Positions 32,519 to 46,042 of a stretch of 64,000 bases of DNA are shown piece by piece. The translations under genes were made by a program, and so were the position numbers. The first letter of the stretch is position 1; every line of letters begins with the position of its first letter. The stretch covers positions 25,766,769-25,830,768 of the forward strand of contig CM043971.1 in the NCBI GenBank assembly GCA_014529385.2, given 5' to 3'. This stretch comes from Adiantum capillus-veneris. Taxonomy: Eukaryota; Streptophyta; Polypodiopsida; Polypodiales; Pteridaceae. Under the pieces are notes generated by a model. That model saw only the letters and a list, made by a program, of their open reading frames with translations, made no database searches and was not told where the DNA came from.

Positions 32519-35500
32519 AAACTATATGCCTAAGGGATTCACTCTATATACAAAACGGGACGCCATCTGCGAGCGGACAACTTTGATAAAACCCCAATAT
32601 ACGACTCATATTAGGAAATATGCCCCCCCTTTCTACGCTTATACAACAATCAATGAAGAAAACTATCATACCCCTATCTTACATATAAAATTTAGGTCTC
32701 ACATGATCTAGCTGAGTAAAACTAGTCAAAGAGTGTGTAGCATAGTGACTGACAACATACTAAGGAATCGACTCAAGTGTATCCTCAATGTGTCTTAGTT
32801 TCAATTTCAAATTATGTGCCAAGTCGGCGTGCACTCTAAATACTCGTCCAATTCTGACCCATCCAAAGCTAGTGTGAATCATCCCTTGACCTGCTCCAAA
32901 TCAACCCTTATCTAGGATTGGCTTAATGCAAAATTTGATATGTGTGACCTGATTAAAAAATTCCCCAAAATTTGTCCAAGTTCTAGTGCACACCGATGAC
33001 CAATCATTACAAGTAATCAAACCGAGTTTGTTTTTCTAGAGCTTCTCGTACCCAACCCGTAAGGTTTGAAGCATGAAAATGAACATCTAACAATGTAACA
33101 ATCTACCCACAACTTATAAATTTCTTTTGTCTTTCATCTCACGAGTGTGCAATCTTGATTTTTTCTATCAAGATCAATTCATGAATTGCATCAACCTACC
33201 AAAAGAGATCACCTCCAACCTTTTCCTATCTATATGTGATTGAATGTTGTGCATAATTTTCTAGACAAAAATTGTCTCAAATTTAAAATCGATCCAAGTG
33301 CACAATTAGCATGGGAGGTGTTTGCACCTCCCCACGTATGCCATAAACACACTCTAAGAAACCACATTAATATCACGATCATGTTGGGCACAGCTTGCAA
33401 TCAACACACTTTAGTAAACCACATCAATTTTCCATATAAGAGTGAGCCACAACTCGCCATACACATCAACCAAATTACCACAAAGCACATGTTTCTCCAA
33501 TAGGTCTTGAGTACCATCCCAATGTTTTCACTAACAAATATAAACATAAATCATGTTTATATCTTGCAAATGGTGTGTGTAGGGAGGCGTTGTAGCAATG
33601 ACCTAATCACAACCCACACAAAATTATCAAATCTGTGGATCGGTAACCTGGCTAGGGCATGGAAGCACGAGCATCAGATGAATAGAAATAGAGGATTCAA
33701 GAGATCACCTCTCCAATGCAAGTAGAGATTAGCCATGGCAAGACTAACTCTAATCATACTCTAATCACTAATCAATCAAATCCTACACACATCAAGTCCA
33801 CCAAAGTCCGACTTACCATAGACTAGAAACCCCAAGCACACTAATGATAAGAACACACTAATTACATTGTTGTTTGCCTCTCCAATCACCACATGTCAAG
33901 CACGGTACTTCATCAATAGATACACACACGAGGTGAATGGTGCTAGAGTTTCATAAAACCTATCTACACACAAGCAAACAATAGGGCACACACACTAATT
34001 CCAAGATTAATACCCAACTTAATCAACCTAATTAGTGATGCTAAATATCGCAAATTGAATGCTTATAGAATAATAGGAGTGGTCAATAGCAAGAAGTACA
34101 TACTTCTCTCAAATCGAGAATAATGAGAGTGTAATACTACTTCATGACATAATGAAATGTAGAGAATATATAGACTAATGAGAAAATAGGAATTAGATTA
34201 ATCAAGAAGAGCTTACTCTAATTAAAATGGATTAGCACTAGCCTCTAAAGCATGGGCATTAAGCTCAAGGCTAGGCCATTGAGTGAACACTCAAGTCAGA
34301 GAGAGCTCTCAAAAGTGGATCCTCAAGAGTGGATACTCAAGAATGAAGCCTCCTTGCATACAGGATTCCTTTTAAAGGCTTTCACCACAATCCCTTCTAC
34401 TATGGGTTTAAGCTTGAGTCCTCTAACTAGCATATACAGCTTTGGAACTCCCAATGAGCCCAAGACTTTTATAAAGTGCGTTGGAAAAATTATGCACAAC
34501 CATAGAATATCTCCGGCTTGATGCATATTCAGTGTAGCAAGTGTTAGCCACTGCTAACATTCCCACCTTCCTAATTTGGTGCACGTCTTCGTGTGCAGGC
34601 GAAGCAAAACACAGTGACATGGTAGAAAGAAAAGTCCATGGAAGAAACATTGAGCTGCAAAACACAAGAACAAGCAATGAGCATCAAAGGCCACTAAGGA
34701 TGAATAAAACATGAAGCACAATGAATAATCATGCAAAGTGATGTTTTTGCTTCTAAAAGATGGGTGAATCATAGTCAAAAACTAGACAACATAAAGCAAA
34801 AAAACACTCAACTATCATGAAGATTAAACCACTTGAAATTTTAGTTTTATGCATGCAACACAAGTAATCGATTATCACTCTAAGCTAATGCAAGGTCATG
34901 AACCTATTAGCCTAAAAACTATGTGACCAATCTTAATAAATCATTCAAGTCTATCATGTCTATGGGCTATAAAAAAGCTCCTAATCTATTAGTACATTGT
35001 CACAACTTTTTGAAGCTCATGGAATTTTTTTTTGTCATTCATAGATAAAAGTAAATCACAATACAAGGCTACCACCCCAAGGCAAGTCTAGGTGTGACTC
35101 TTGGCTCCTTGAAACCGCAAGAAGGTGTTTCAAAATCCTACTAGCCTACCCAGGCGACGGCTAACCCCTATCAGCCTAGGGCATCATTTTAGGGCACCAA
35201 GTGAGCCAAGGTGATTCCCCTCGCTTTCCAAGTGCCAATCAAGCGCTAGGCCTTACATAGACACAACATAGCATATAAATTTTCTTTTCATGTGTCTAGT
35301 AGCATTTTTGCTACTTTTTCCTGACACTTTTTTGCCTCATTGTTTCAAAAAACAATTTAGCACTTATTTATTTCTTTCAATATGAGATGTTAATGGCAAC
35401 TGGACTAAAGGAGTAAAGCTTAATCATAACCCTATGTCATGTTAAAAATGAATGGAGTATTAAGACTATCACTAAGAGTCTAGGACTAATTAGAAATGAA

Positions 35501-36067
35501 TCTACATTAACCTAAGGTCAAGGCCAATCACCTATGATTAGCACACATAAAACCTAATTTTTTGATGAGTTAATATTCACAAAGCAAAGTGTTGAAACTT
35601 TAGTATGCCTAGCTTTTGAACATGAAACAACCATAGATTAGAATCAAAAATTACTTAAGCCAGGCATAGAGAATGAAGAGATGAACAAAAGAATAAAATC
35701 ATGGAAGGATTACACCTATTCATGCTTTTTGTGCATCCTTGAGCAAGCATCCCTTGTGTGTAGAGAAGTCTTATGATCTTTTTATTTGCAAAAGAAGCTG
35801 ATTTGAAGCTAAGTGTAAACACAAGCTCCAAAGGCCACTTATTGAAATTAAAAAACACACAAAAAGAACATTAATAAAAACCTAAATCTAGGGTCTTGCA
35901 TACCCGAATTTTTCAAAGGGAAAAAACCCAAGGAAAAAAAATGCCTTTGGTTATGCACATGATTCTCTTTGTAGCAAATTTATGCATATACAACAAAATG
36001 AGAGAGATAAAATGCCTCTAAATAAGCACATTTTGCAATTTTAAGTCCTCTCATGCATGATTCAAAA

Positions 36068-36460
36068 GTTGATTAGTTTCTAGCTCACTTGAAGTATGGA
36101 ATTTAAAGCAAGCCAAGAGCTAAAAAATAATACAACTTTGATGAAATGAAGTGGCTCTTGAAAGCCGAATTCTACAAAAAAGATTCAAACAAGTTGGCTA
36201 ACAACTAGCTCACATGAAATTTTACTTTTCTTAGAGCAAGCTATGAGCTAGAGATGACTGCAACTCGATGAAATGAAAGTGAGTGGCTCTCAATAGCCAA
36301 ATTTGTACTTGAAAGCTCTCAAAAAAGTTGGGTAAACTATAGCTGAAAATGAAAAAACGTTAACTTTTGACGAAGCTATGAGCTAGCATGTATACAAGTT
36401 TTAATCCAAACAACTGGGATGGCTCTAAATAGCCACATTTTGTAATTTTTTGCAATGATG
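36068..36460 (+). repeat. Three-copy imperfect tandem repeat (about 130 bp)
   Basis: Units begin GTTGATTAG (36068), GTTGGCTAA (36193) and GTTGGGTAA (36327). Each contains a CTAGCTCA/CTATAGCT element, (G)AAGC(C/T)A(A/T)GAGCTA and TGGCTCTxAATAGCC variants. Confidence 0.75.
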
Positions 36461-38213
36461 ACCCCTTCTTGGATCAATGAAAGCACATTTCCACATCCGT
36501 TAAAAACAACTCAAGTCATTAGTGTTCTTAAGCATTTGAACATCCAATACAAGCAAAAATGATCAACCATAACCCCAAAAATGCTCTCTTTTAGTCATCA
36601 AACAAGCTCAATTTTTAGTGCTATACAATGATTTTGCATTCAAATCAATCACTAAGAATGTGTCAATAAGAACGTATTAAACATTACCAAGGCCAAAATG
36701 TAATGCACACTCTTAACCAAGCATCAATTTAGTGTCAATGTAGCTTAGGATAATGTCCCCCATGCATGGCAAAAAGAAATTTTCATTTTAGTGGAAAAAT
36801 TTTCAATTAAGCTAAGCACTAAAAATTCATGCTCAATCACAATTTCAACCTTTTAAATTCCTTTCATGCACAAAATATCATTGAATAATCATAATGGATG
36901 GCATATAGTTGATGCTTGCTTGTACATATGGCATACATAGGAAAGAGAGACAAAGAGCATATGATGACATAAATTTCATCTCTGCAAAGGCAATCCGCCA
37001 AATTTTGTATCATCAAGTAAACGTTGCCCAAGAGATCCATAATTTAGTGCATAAAAGCATTTGGCGTTGAAAATATGCACTAAAAGAGTCATAAGAATCG
37101 ACAATCTAGTGCAATCCATGAAGTGAACCACAATCCATGACACAACTTATGCACCAACGTGCTCTCGTGCATCAAGTTTTTACATATGAAGCAAGAAAAG
37201 AGAGTGGCGTCAGTTAATGAACATGTACAAATGAGCATTTCACTCTCATACACCACCCTATCATAAAATACTCAATTGAATAGTCAATCAAAGAGCTTAA
37301 ATCACAACTTTTTTGTTTCTCTTTTCAGCCAAGTTTTACGATGTCATGCTACACTCATCTGCTCATAAATTTCTCTATAGTCAACAATACGTGCTTAAAA
37401 AACTCTCCAATAGTGAGTTTTTTGCATGATTGAGTAGGTCACTACCCTAATACTTTCAATCCATTGATTCAATGAGAATCAAGAATTCATTTATCAATTG
37501 ACTGTCTTGCAATTTTGATTTAGTCGAGGACAACGAATGTTCATGACTCAAATTTTTCAAAGCCTTTTGTAGATTTCATCGGGGAGAGGAGATGGTCTCG
37601 TGGGAATCACAGCTTATGAATGATTTGTTTATTTTATATGTTTTTTTTGTTTTGAAGAATCTCTATCGTCTGCGAGATGCTGGGGGTCGGCACACCGCGG
37701 GATCAGATCATCAGCGACAGAGGGTAGTGTGCAACTTGTAAGTGGCAAGCAGCAGCATTACGAGAGCTAGTGGCATGGCTTGAGGGCTTCCCGCTGAGTG
37801 CATTTAATGGATTTGGTCATGAGTGTGTTCTTTGCCATGCGTGGCGTGACTGTCTCTGGTAGCTTGCGACGAATGTCTTGCAACTACTTAACAGTGAGAC
37901 CAGTGTATTTGATGCCCGCAACAAGGTACGCCCCTTGCAGGCCCCGATCAACTGCACACGAAGCGTGCGTGTAGAATCCATATGTGTGTTTCGGGGAGTG
38001 AGATTGTGAGAGACTAGAGTGTGTGTGTATGTGTATTTGTGTGTTTTGTCTTAGCTGGAAAGCAGTCGATCAAAATGGCTGGGCCACTGGGCAAGGCCAG
38101 CATGGTGGTAAAGTCGTAATAGGGACTGCGTGTGTGTAGAGTCCAAAGACCAAGGCTGGCCGTAGAACTATAGGAGCTGCGGGCCTACAAGCCAAAACAG
38201 GGGCGTGTGTGTG

Positions 38214-38290
38214 CCAAATGCCTAGGCACAACACAAAGAAAACTTTGTGAGGGCGTTCGCCAAACGCTAGGCACAACACAAAGAAAAAAA
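38214..38290 (+). repeat. Short direct repeat
   Basis: TAGGCACAACACAAAGAAAA occurs twice, 48 bases apart, each preceded by GCCAAA(T/C)GC. Confidence 0.85.
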
Positions 38291-38484
38291 CTACTCAGGT
38301 GTACCCTCTTCTATTGCTTATCAACATAGCTATTGGACGCTTGATAAAGCTCAGCTTTCCTCACAGCATTAGAGAAAAAGTCTATGGTGGATTAGAGTAA
38401 CTCTCATGCCAAATGCATTAAAAAAAAATCTGGAAGGTGCATGTACCTGAAATCTTGTAGCGTTGCAGACAAGCTACAATTGTG

Positions 38485-38485
<1 letters not shown>

Positions 38486-38519
<34 letters not shown>
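38486..38519 (+). repeat. (CT)n microsatellite
   Basis: Seventeen perfect CT units. Confidence 0.95.
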
Positions 38520-38520
<1 letters not shown>

Positions 38521-39604
38521 CAACTCAAAATAGAGCATGTTCAGCTCACGCACCATTATTTTTGGGGGCAGCTACTATTAAATTCTCATGCAACTTTGGA
38601 ACTTGATCTCTTTGACCTACATCACACACGCACACGAACGTAGTGCACATTGATATGGGTTTTGTATTGTGAATATCCCAATACTCACTTGATTATTGGC
38701 AACAACTCCTCCATGACTACCTCAACATGTTGTAAGATGCCTTTTTGACAGCACGCCTACTTGCTTTGGTTTACATGAAATGTTGTCCAGCTTACAATCA
38801 TGGCCAAGCATGCGTAGTCGATTGCCAATAAAATGTAAGCGACTGGAGCTGGTTGACCAAAAGCATCAAAGCGCTTTCAACGAGCAACCTTCGAACTCGT
38901 GACCTATACCCTTAGGGCCTATCACCTTATCACTTTGCCTGAGTATGCCTCCTTAAGAATGAAGTGCAAACACCTATTGATAACTGATGACAAGCTCCAG
39001 CTCCCCCAAAAAACATCGTGATCAGCACAGCGGTCACGCCTACCTACAACGCCAAAATTTAGAAGAGAAAGTCCACAATCTAATGCCTTGATGAAAGAGC
39101 GTATGTCTTCTCTTGAAAAGGAAAAGCGCTAAATCAGCTTTCCAAAAAAGCAACAAAAAACTAAAAAGGGAAGCTAAAACCACCCCGAAATGATGTTAGT
39201 AAGGCAAGTAAAGACATTGTTAGGAGGGGATGCCAAGAGTGCAGGCCATCTTGTAGCTTGTTGATGTTGCAAAGCTCCCTCTTAAGCTTCCAAGAGTTCC
39301 TCATCTTCAGCATCTGCGTCCACGTCTGCCTCACATTATGGTTCTTATTGGTGGCACCTACTGTCACTTCCCCGTTAACACGCTTGAGCTTGAAAATCTT
39401 CGCTGTATTGGGTTTTGAATCCTAAAGAGCTGCCCCATCCTCTCTTTGACTCTATTTGGAGCTCCATATCCCCTTTACTTCTTTTGTGCGGCTATGTTGT
39501 TGCTCTCACGCACATGCACCTCCATCATATGTTGGATTTGGTGGCAACGAATGTGCTGAAAATAGGAACCAAAGCAAAGATATCGAGTTGTTGCATCAAT
39601 GAAG

Positions 39605-39607
<3 letters not shown>

Positions 39608-39694
<87 letters not shown>

Positions 39695-39703
39695 TATATA
39701 TAT
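39608..39703 (+). repeat. (GA)n-(TA)n compound microsatellite
   Basis: About 43 GA units with one A insertion near 39682, followed by a short (TA)n. Arg/Glu or Ser/Leu repeat frames on the two strands are artefacts. Confidence 0.95.
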
Positions 39704-39835
39704 AGTTTTTGTCTGCCTTCACCATACCTCGAGGGTACAGTTGAGGGGGAGCATGACAAAAATCGGATCCAAACTGCATCGTGTCATGCATTCTATAGCC
39801 CCGCCATACAATCTCATGCACAAGTTAAACCCTAG

Positions 39836-40273
39836 ATGTGTTCACTTCACACTCAAATGAACACTAATGCCAGTGTCACACTAGGGTGCTCGTCCCCTGT
39901 TACAGTGTCCCGTAGTCAAGAGCTACCACCATTTGAAGCCTATCAACATGCTTCTTGCATTTTACTTTCTAAAGGTTGGCCAGGTCATGAAAAGATTGTG
40001 GGGCTCGCTGGGTCGCCCCTCCAAGAAACAAACTTTCACTACTACCTCGTCAAATTACCACACGCCATCTCAACACAGTCTTGGTATGCCTACCCCAGTG
40101 TGACAGGGGCTAAGACTAAAGTTAATAATCCAAAAATACATCTATCTCGCCAACACACTTTGAAAGTTACCTCTAACATTGAAATTTCAAATTTGGCTTT
40201 AAAATTTAAATTTGCAGGTGGGAATTTGGAAAAGAGAGCAACTCTCCTCGAGGAGGACAGTGCTCAGACGTGA
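39836..40273 (+). other. Unassigned 145-codon open frame
   Basis: The longest + strand frame inside the insertion. Contents such as KGWPGHEKIVGLAG and VKLPHAISTQSWYAYPS show no domain, transmembrane segment or signal peptide that I recognise. With no promoter, splice or homology evidence it may be chance. Confidence 0.2.
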
Positions 40274-40448
40274 AGCCAAAACTGCATCTTTGCATTTGTA
40301 TGTAACAATAAATGTGAGCCTTGAGGAAGCTAGCATAGGGAATGTTTCGAGCAATGCACGATAGCAGGGATGAAGCCCTAGTCTATTCCAATGGAGATGT
40401 GATGCATGAGGGGTTTTTTGGCCAATACACTAACACCATTATCTTCAT

Positions 40449-40853
40449 ATGGGAGCAACAACATCTCTTTTATTGTGGAAAAGACTGGCTCAACATCGGA
40501 GCTCCTTACTAGCTCCTCTACCTTACTTGTGCCTTATTTCTAAAAGCGGTCATGCAGTTTGCCACGTCACTTGCAAAAAAATAAACATTTCACAAAGGCC
40601 TCCCCATGGCAGGCCAAAAATATTGGAAACACCATCGATGAGAGCGCCCATCAGGGAACAAAGAAGAGGGCAACATGCCATATTTTCCCAAAAAAAAGCA
40701 ACAACCACTTTGAGCCCACACAAGATGGAGGGAAGACACCTACTTATCTGTTGTTTTGAAAAGGAGCCATGCCACATAAGAAAGACCAAACTCGGGAAAA
40801 TCCTTAGCCCCCCCCCCCCACCACCACCACCACCACAAATGGCAGTCAACTAG
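40449..40853 (+). other. Unassigned 134-codon open frame ending in poly-Pro
   Basis: The frame ends in a (C)12-(ACC)n tract (40808-40836) that encodes about nine prolines. An equally long frame exists on the opposite strand, so openness is not evidence of coding. Confidence 0.2.
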
Positions 40854-42060
40854 CTCGCTTCAAAAGTTCGTCGTTCATCAGTGATTGATTGTCGTCAAGC
40901 ACCCATTAGTAGTGACATATTGCTGAAATAAGTATGTTGTTCCGCCTTCTGCTACTAAAAGGCCCAAAAATGCATGAACTACATGACAATATTCCATATT
41001 TGACATAGATCCAAGCATACCCATGTCCCTCTCCATACCTACCCACGTTTAAAGAAAACAATTATGGGCATGACCAATACATAAATATCAATGTCGTTGA
41101 CATTACAAGTGAACATGGTCATTATCAGCACCTTAAGTACACATGAAGATGGTGATGCACTAATAATTTGGGAAACTTACACTCGTGACCATCAGGTATG
41201 TGTGTTCTACAACCACGTGGTATATATATGAAGAAGAAAATATAGTTTGAGGGAGCAACGATAGGCCTTCTCTTGATTGCTTTCATAAATGAGCTGAATT
41301 AGATTGCAAGACATATCCTTTCCTTTATTCTTGATGTTACTGTGGCACAAAGTGCTCAAGAGGTACACGTACTACTGTATGATGATGCCACAATGGTGAA
41401 CATTGTAACCATTAGCTTCATCATGCATATTATTGACTACACACTATGGCATCCCTACTACATTATCAATGCCCAATAGAGGGTGTAGAAACATTGAAAT
41501 AAAACTTACTACAATGTGAAACATGGTTATGGCAAGGGAAACCTGGGTGGTTTTAACCGAAGGTGAAAGGATGACCTTTTGCCATATCCAATCACTTATG
41601 CTTGCATTTTGAAGACATGTGGCCTTATGCAAGACCTTCACAAGATGAGAGAATTCACAATGAGAGATACGGTCTTAATCATAAGAGAGATACAATCTCT
41701 TAGTCCTTATCACAAATCAACAAAGGCACTGGCCCGACACTGGGTGTTTAGTTAAGGATTGTGTTGCCATCAAATATGTACAATAGGTGAAGCAATACAA
41801 CTCTATTAAATGGGTGAGCATAAACAAATATGTTCATACTTCTTGATGTTTTCGATTTTAAAAACCCCTTCAATAAATTTACAACTATTGATTATTTATG
41901 CCCCTAATGTAAAATAAATTATGTAAGACTTTAGCAAATTCAATACCCTTCCATTGAACACGCGTGCTAACTTACATATTCCATAGTGGACACCCCGGGT
42001 TGGGAAGCCATGATTTTGAAACACAAAAACTTCCTCTCATTTTTCCCTTTTCTCACTTCT

Positions 42061-42096
42061 CCCCCCCCCCCCCCCCCCCACCCCCCCACCCCCCCC
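42061..42096 (+). repeat. Poly-C tract
   Basis: Nineteen C, then C7 and C8 blocks separated by single A residues, 160 bases from the right junction of the insertion. Confidence 0.93.
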
Positions 42097-42252
42097 TCCT
42101 CAAATAAATACTATACCCCCTAAGCTTATTTTTAATCTTGGGAGATAAATTAATGGGGGCCTGCCCCTAACTTATACGCTTATGTAACTTGTAAAAACCC
42201 CCCCTCCCCTGCACTTACGTGGTGCAATAAGTTTTCCATGGTGAATCCCCCG

Positions 42253-43041
42253 TGTCTCTATGTAACTTTTTTGACACAAGGCAATACCACCACCACACTG
42301 CTTAAACTGTATACCCAAGTAATGATGCAACAGTCCCAAATCTTTTATCTTGAAAGTAGCATTCAAATCAGCCTTAAATTCAGCAATATGTGCCTCATTG
42401 GGACCAGTGATCAGCAAATCATCCACATAAAGTACAACAATGAGAAGTACATCACCCTCACGCTTGACATACAATGTGATTTTTGTTGGACTATTTTGAA
42501 AGCCTTGTTTGACCAAATGAGTGTCAGCTTTCTCATACCAAGCACGACTAGATTTCTTCAACCCATACAAAGCCTTGTTACAATTTCACACTTTGTCCTC
42601 TTGTCCTTTCTTGACAAAACCGTGAGGCTGCGTTACATAAACTTCGTCAAATATGTCACTATTCAAGAAAGCGGTAACAATGTCTAATTGATGTACATCC
42701 CAACCAAGATGAACTGCCAATGCACATAGAAAATGAGCAGTAGTCATGCGATAAGTGTGAGAAAAATTTTCTTCATAATCTGCATCTTTTCGTTGTGCAT
42801 AACCCTTTGCAACAAGTCGAGCCTTATGGAAATTGATCTCAACCTCCGGCTTGCATTTCAACTTGTAAACCCAATTTTTAACAATGGCCTTTTTTCCAGG
42901 AGGCAAATCACATAAATTCCATGTGTCATTTTCTATAAGTGAATCATATTTTGATTGTACGATAGCCATCCAATTTTCTGAATTCTGTGTTTCATCAAAA
43001 GATAGAGGTTCCTCAACATCATGTAAGCTAGACACAACCAA
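42253..43041 (-). pseudogene. A reverse transcriptase, main part
   Basis: 42586-43041 holds AIVQSKYDSLIENDTWNL, VKNWVYKLKCKPE, LVAKGYAQRKDADYEENF and DVHQLDIVTAFLNSDI. 42253-42570 holds MYGLKKSSRAWYEKADTHL, then the intact polymerase motif in VVLYVDDLLITG and LHHYLGIQFKQC. A stop near 42580 separates them. It is truncated after SYIET by the 9.7-kb insertion. The YVDD motif is preserved, unlike the YVND of element B. Confidence 0.92.
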
Positions 43042-43080
43042 AGCATAATAATTTGATGCATGAGATGCATGGCGAGAGCC

Positions 43081-43510
43081 TCAATAAGTACAACTAGAAA
43101 AGGGTGCATCCGTCACGCAAAGTGTGCACCAACCATTTTGGCATACCTCTAGCCTGCTCATTTTCATCCCTTTTCTCATCAAGTACAGCATGTACATCTG
43201 CATCATTAATAGGCTGATTTGTAACATTTTTGGAAGCCCCCATAGGCTGTACATTTTCCTCATTGGAATGTACATTCGCACTTCCATCACTAAAAAGAGG
43301 CAACAAAGTGTCATAAATGTCATGTGAGCTTACATTACTGTCTCTAGTACATGACAACAAGGACTAAACAGAATCTTCCACAAACACTACATCGTGTGAA
43401 ACCAAAATACTCTTTGTTTGCGGATGATACAACTTGTAACCTTTGCTTTCAGCACTATAACCAACAAAAATACATTTGACAGCCTTATCGTCCAATTTTT
43501 TGTGTTGCAC
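43081..43510 (-). pseudogene. A integrase-RT linker
   Basis: Acidic, variable linker (DVHAVLDEKRDENEQARGMP) followed by a TLRDG-like segment; two phases overlap. It matches the A1 region at 2090-2340. Confidence 0.75.
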
Positions 43511-43974
43511 TTATGGCACTAAACCATAAGTCAAACAACGAAAAACACGCATGTGCTCAATAGATGGATTTCTATCATGCCATGCTTCATATGGAGTCAT
43601 AGACTGCAACGCTTTTGTAGGACACCTGTTGAGTACATAAGTGGCACACATGACAACCTCAAGCCAAAACAAATGTGGTAAAGCTTGACTCTTGACCATA
43701 CATCATGCAATTTTTGTAAGAGACTTGTTTTTCCTGTCAGCAACACCATTTTTTGAGGTGTATATGGCACTCTACATTGGTCTTTTATCCCACGACTAGC
43801 CAAAAATGTATTAAATTCATGAGACATATACTCCCCCCCTCGATCAAAACGGAGCGTGCCCATAATACATTTTGATACATTCTCAGCCATAGCCGGAAAT
43901 TGTTTGAAGCACATAAAAACTTCGGATTTTGATTTAAGCGGAAATACCCATGCATGCCAGGAGTAATCATTCAA
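43511..43974 (-). pseudogene. A integrase
   Basis: 43597-43974 has the core: YSWHAWVFPLKSKSEVF, the second Asp in LRFDRGGEYMSHEF, and VPYTPQ. A frameshift at the NGV(A)ER(K)N region follows, where the catalytic Glu would lie, and 43511-43699 continues with HLFWLEVVMCATYVLNRCP and MTPYEAWHDRNPS. The phase changes near 43750 and stops at both edges show decay. Confidence 0.9.
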
Positions 43975-43980
43975 TGAAAG

Positions 43981-44673
43981 TCACAAAGTACAGGTAATTT
44001 CCCAAGGCCGGAGTTTGCATGGGTCCACAAACATCACTATGCACAAGCTGCAATTGTATGTGGCCCTAAACGAACCATCCTTTGGAAACTTAGAACACTG
44101 AATTTTACCCAAAATACAGCCTTCACAAACATGTTTGAGAGGTGCTTCAAGAGGCGGCAAAGAAGAATTCATATCAGATTTCTGCAAACGCAGCAAACTT
44201 GAAAATTCAGATGACCAAAATGCGCATATTTTTGCATCTGAAATAGCCCTTGAATTTGCAACTGTCTTCACAAAATTTTGTCCACACTTGTCATACAAAG
44301 TGAGCTTATACAACCCATGGCACAAAAGACCAGATGCAATACTTTCATCACCAAAATTGAGATCATGAACTATACATCTATCATTCACAAATTTGACTAC
44401 AAGTCCAAGTCTAGCAAGTGCAGATACAGACAAAAGATTCTTTTTGATCCTAGGTACATAAAGTGCATCAACAAGTGTGAAAGAACTACCATGTGTAGGA
44501 GTACACACAATCTTTCCAAATCCCTGAACCGGATAAGAGGCATTGTTGGCACAAGTGACTGAATTCCCATGAGGGACAGACTCAAGAGAGGTGAACAATT
44601 CACGATGTGAGGTAATGTGCTTTGTAGCACCACTGTCGAAATACCAGACATGTGAATCTGCAACAACTGACAA
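43981..44673 (-). pseudogene. A protease and GAG-pre-integrase
   Basis: A 230-codon frame: protease active site WYFDSGATKHITS, then LYVPRIKKNLLSVSAL. The pre-integrase domain has a CEGCILGK zinc half-site, while the expected upstream His pair is altered (AFWSSEFSSLLRLQ). The last 30 or so residues pass into a different phase of the integrase start. It matches A1 at 1043-1330. Confidence 0.92.
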
Positions 44674-44757
44674 GCATGCATCATGGACAACAGGATTTTA
44701 AGTGCACTTTGCACTAATGCATCAACATCAACAACACATTCTCCTTTCACAGAAGAC

Positions 44758-45171
44758 TCAACAATGGCTGCATTTGCATTGGAACCACCCTCGAGCCTCT
44801 TTGGCCTTCAACTTAGGACACTGCTTGATCAAGTGATCATTATCTTTACAATAATGGCAACGCATCTTCTTTTTGCCCTTATCACCATAATTTGCAGACA
44901 AATTGCTTCTAGTAGAAACATTAGGAATAGAAGTTTTACCACTCGCACCAGAACCATAAGAAGTGACTGCATTGCTATTACCACCCTTTCTTTCAGAAGC
45001 AATAAAAGCCTGTTTAACTGCACGGTGCCTAGTCTTTTTTTTTTTGGAAAGTGACTCTTGCAACAAAAATGTGCACAATGAATCAAACTTGACAACTTCA
45101 GGAATTTCTTGGGTCATAAGTCTCCAAGTACTAGCAGAAGTTTGGTAAGGCATCAAGAACAGTTTGCACAA
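44758..45171 (-). pseudogene. A gag C-terminus with CCHC knuckle
   Basis: TSASTWRLMTQEIPEVVKF, a Lys-rich run encoded by a T-rich stretch near 45038-45049, and the knuckle CHYCKDNDHLIKQC (CX2CX4HX4C) near 44830-44875. The phase differs from the upstream gag frame, with a frameshift near 45150. Confidence 0.9.
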
Positions 45172-45694
45172 GGGAACTGTTTGAAATGACTTTACCTAAA
45201 GAAATAAGTTGCTCATTGATATCCTTGAAACCTACAAGGAAAGTGTCCATATCATCTTCCTCATGCATAATCTTTGACTCCATCTCTTTATGCAGCAAAG
45301 GAATTTTAGCCTCATTGCGGCTTGCATAAAGACCTGCTAGAACATCCCAAGCCTGTTTTGTAGATTTTGTTGAACGAATGTGAGGAACAATGGTGTGCAT
45401 CACAAACAACGCAATCAATGGATGAGTCTGCACATCCTTTGCATCTCAACGAGCTTGTTCTGTTGTAGGCCAAACAACTCTAATAACAACAATCCTTGCA
45501 GCAAGACCTGCAACATCCTCAACATCACCTACATCCTTAGAACTAGGACGTACATCAATGTCTTGCACAATATTCCACACGCTCTTGGACACAAGAACAT
45601 GTTGCATCATATAAGCCCACATAGGGTAATTGTCCCCATCCAACATGTCCTCAACAGGAAACACCTTGAACACATTTGTGTCGTTGTCAGCCAT
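45131..45694 (-). pseudogene. A gag N-terminal and central part
   Basis: The likely start is the ATG at 45694 (MADNDTNVFKVFPVEDMLDG), 349 bases after the primer site. NYPMWAYMMQHVLVSKSVWN is the conserved copia gag opening (Y/F-x-x-W...M...L). An in-frame TGA near 45434 follows EQAR, and then KSTKQAWDVLAGLYASRNE (UBN2 core) and GFKDINEQLISLGK continue in phase. One stop and one frameshift are enough to kill it. Confidence 0.9.
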
Positions 45695-46042
45695 GGTAAA
45701 TACTGCACCTAATGTGAAAACTGCCCAAAAAGAGGAGAAACGAAGTGAGAACCACATGTGCTATATAGCACAAACCGTAGAAGAATGTAAGGCACCTATT
45801 GTGCAAAAAACGGCACCGACAAAAATTATACACAAAATGACAGAATTGTCTGTGCAGACCTGTCTATAGTGGAAACGGAGGCCGAAATGAGCCCGAATAA
45901 AAGATCAGAGCAAAATAAGCTCTACAAGCTCTCCCAAATTTTTTGTCGACTTGAAAACACTCGCCACAACTCACAAAAATTGGAGAAAGTGAGCAAGCGA
46001 GTACTCGAGGTGCTGGCGACTACGCTCGGGAGGACGCAACCT

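Larger units (their letters stand above)
32519..42252. other. 9.7-kb insertion of unknown type inside element A RT
   Basis: It fills the break in A's RT and has no recognisable gene. Near both junctions lie inverted copies of a 9-mer, GGGATTCAC (32534-32542) and GTGAATCCC (42241-42249), which might be short terminal inverted repeats, but no target duplication is evident. The interior contains scattered AT-rich sequence, microsatellites, a three-copy 130-bp repeat (36068-36460) and a GC-richer patch at 37640-38300. Open frames (33240-33503, 34252-34521, 39836-40273 and 40449-40853, all +) have no motif that I recognise. Confidence 0.5.

Noticed and set aside
39415-39835. Arg-Glu repeat and Ser-Leu repeat proteins
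   Set aside because: Direct translations of the (GA)n microsatellite in its three phases. No flanking gene signal.
40449-40853. Proline-rich host protein
   Set aside because: The poly-Pro tail is a C-run plus (ACC)n, an equally long frame exists on the other strand, and no domain or splice context was found.
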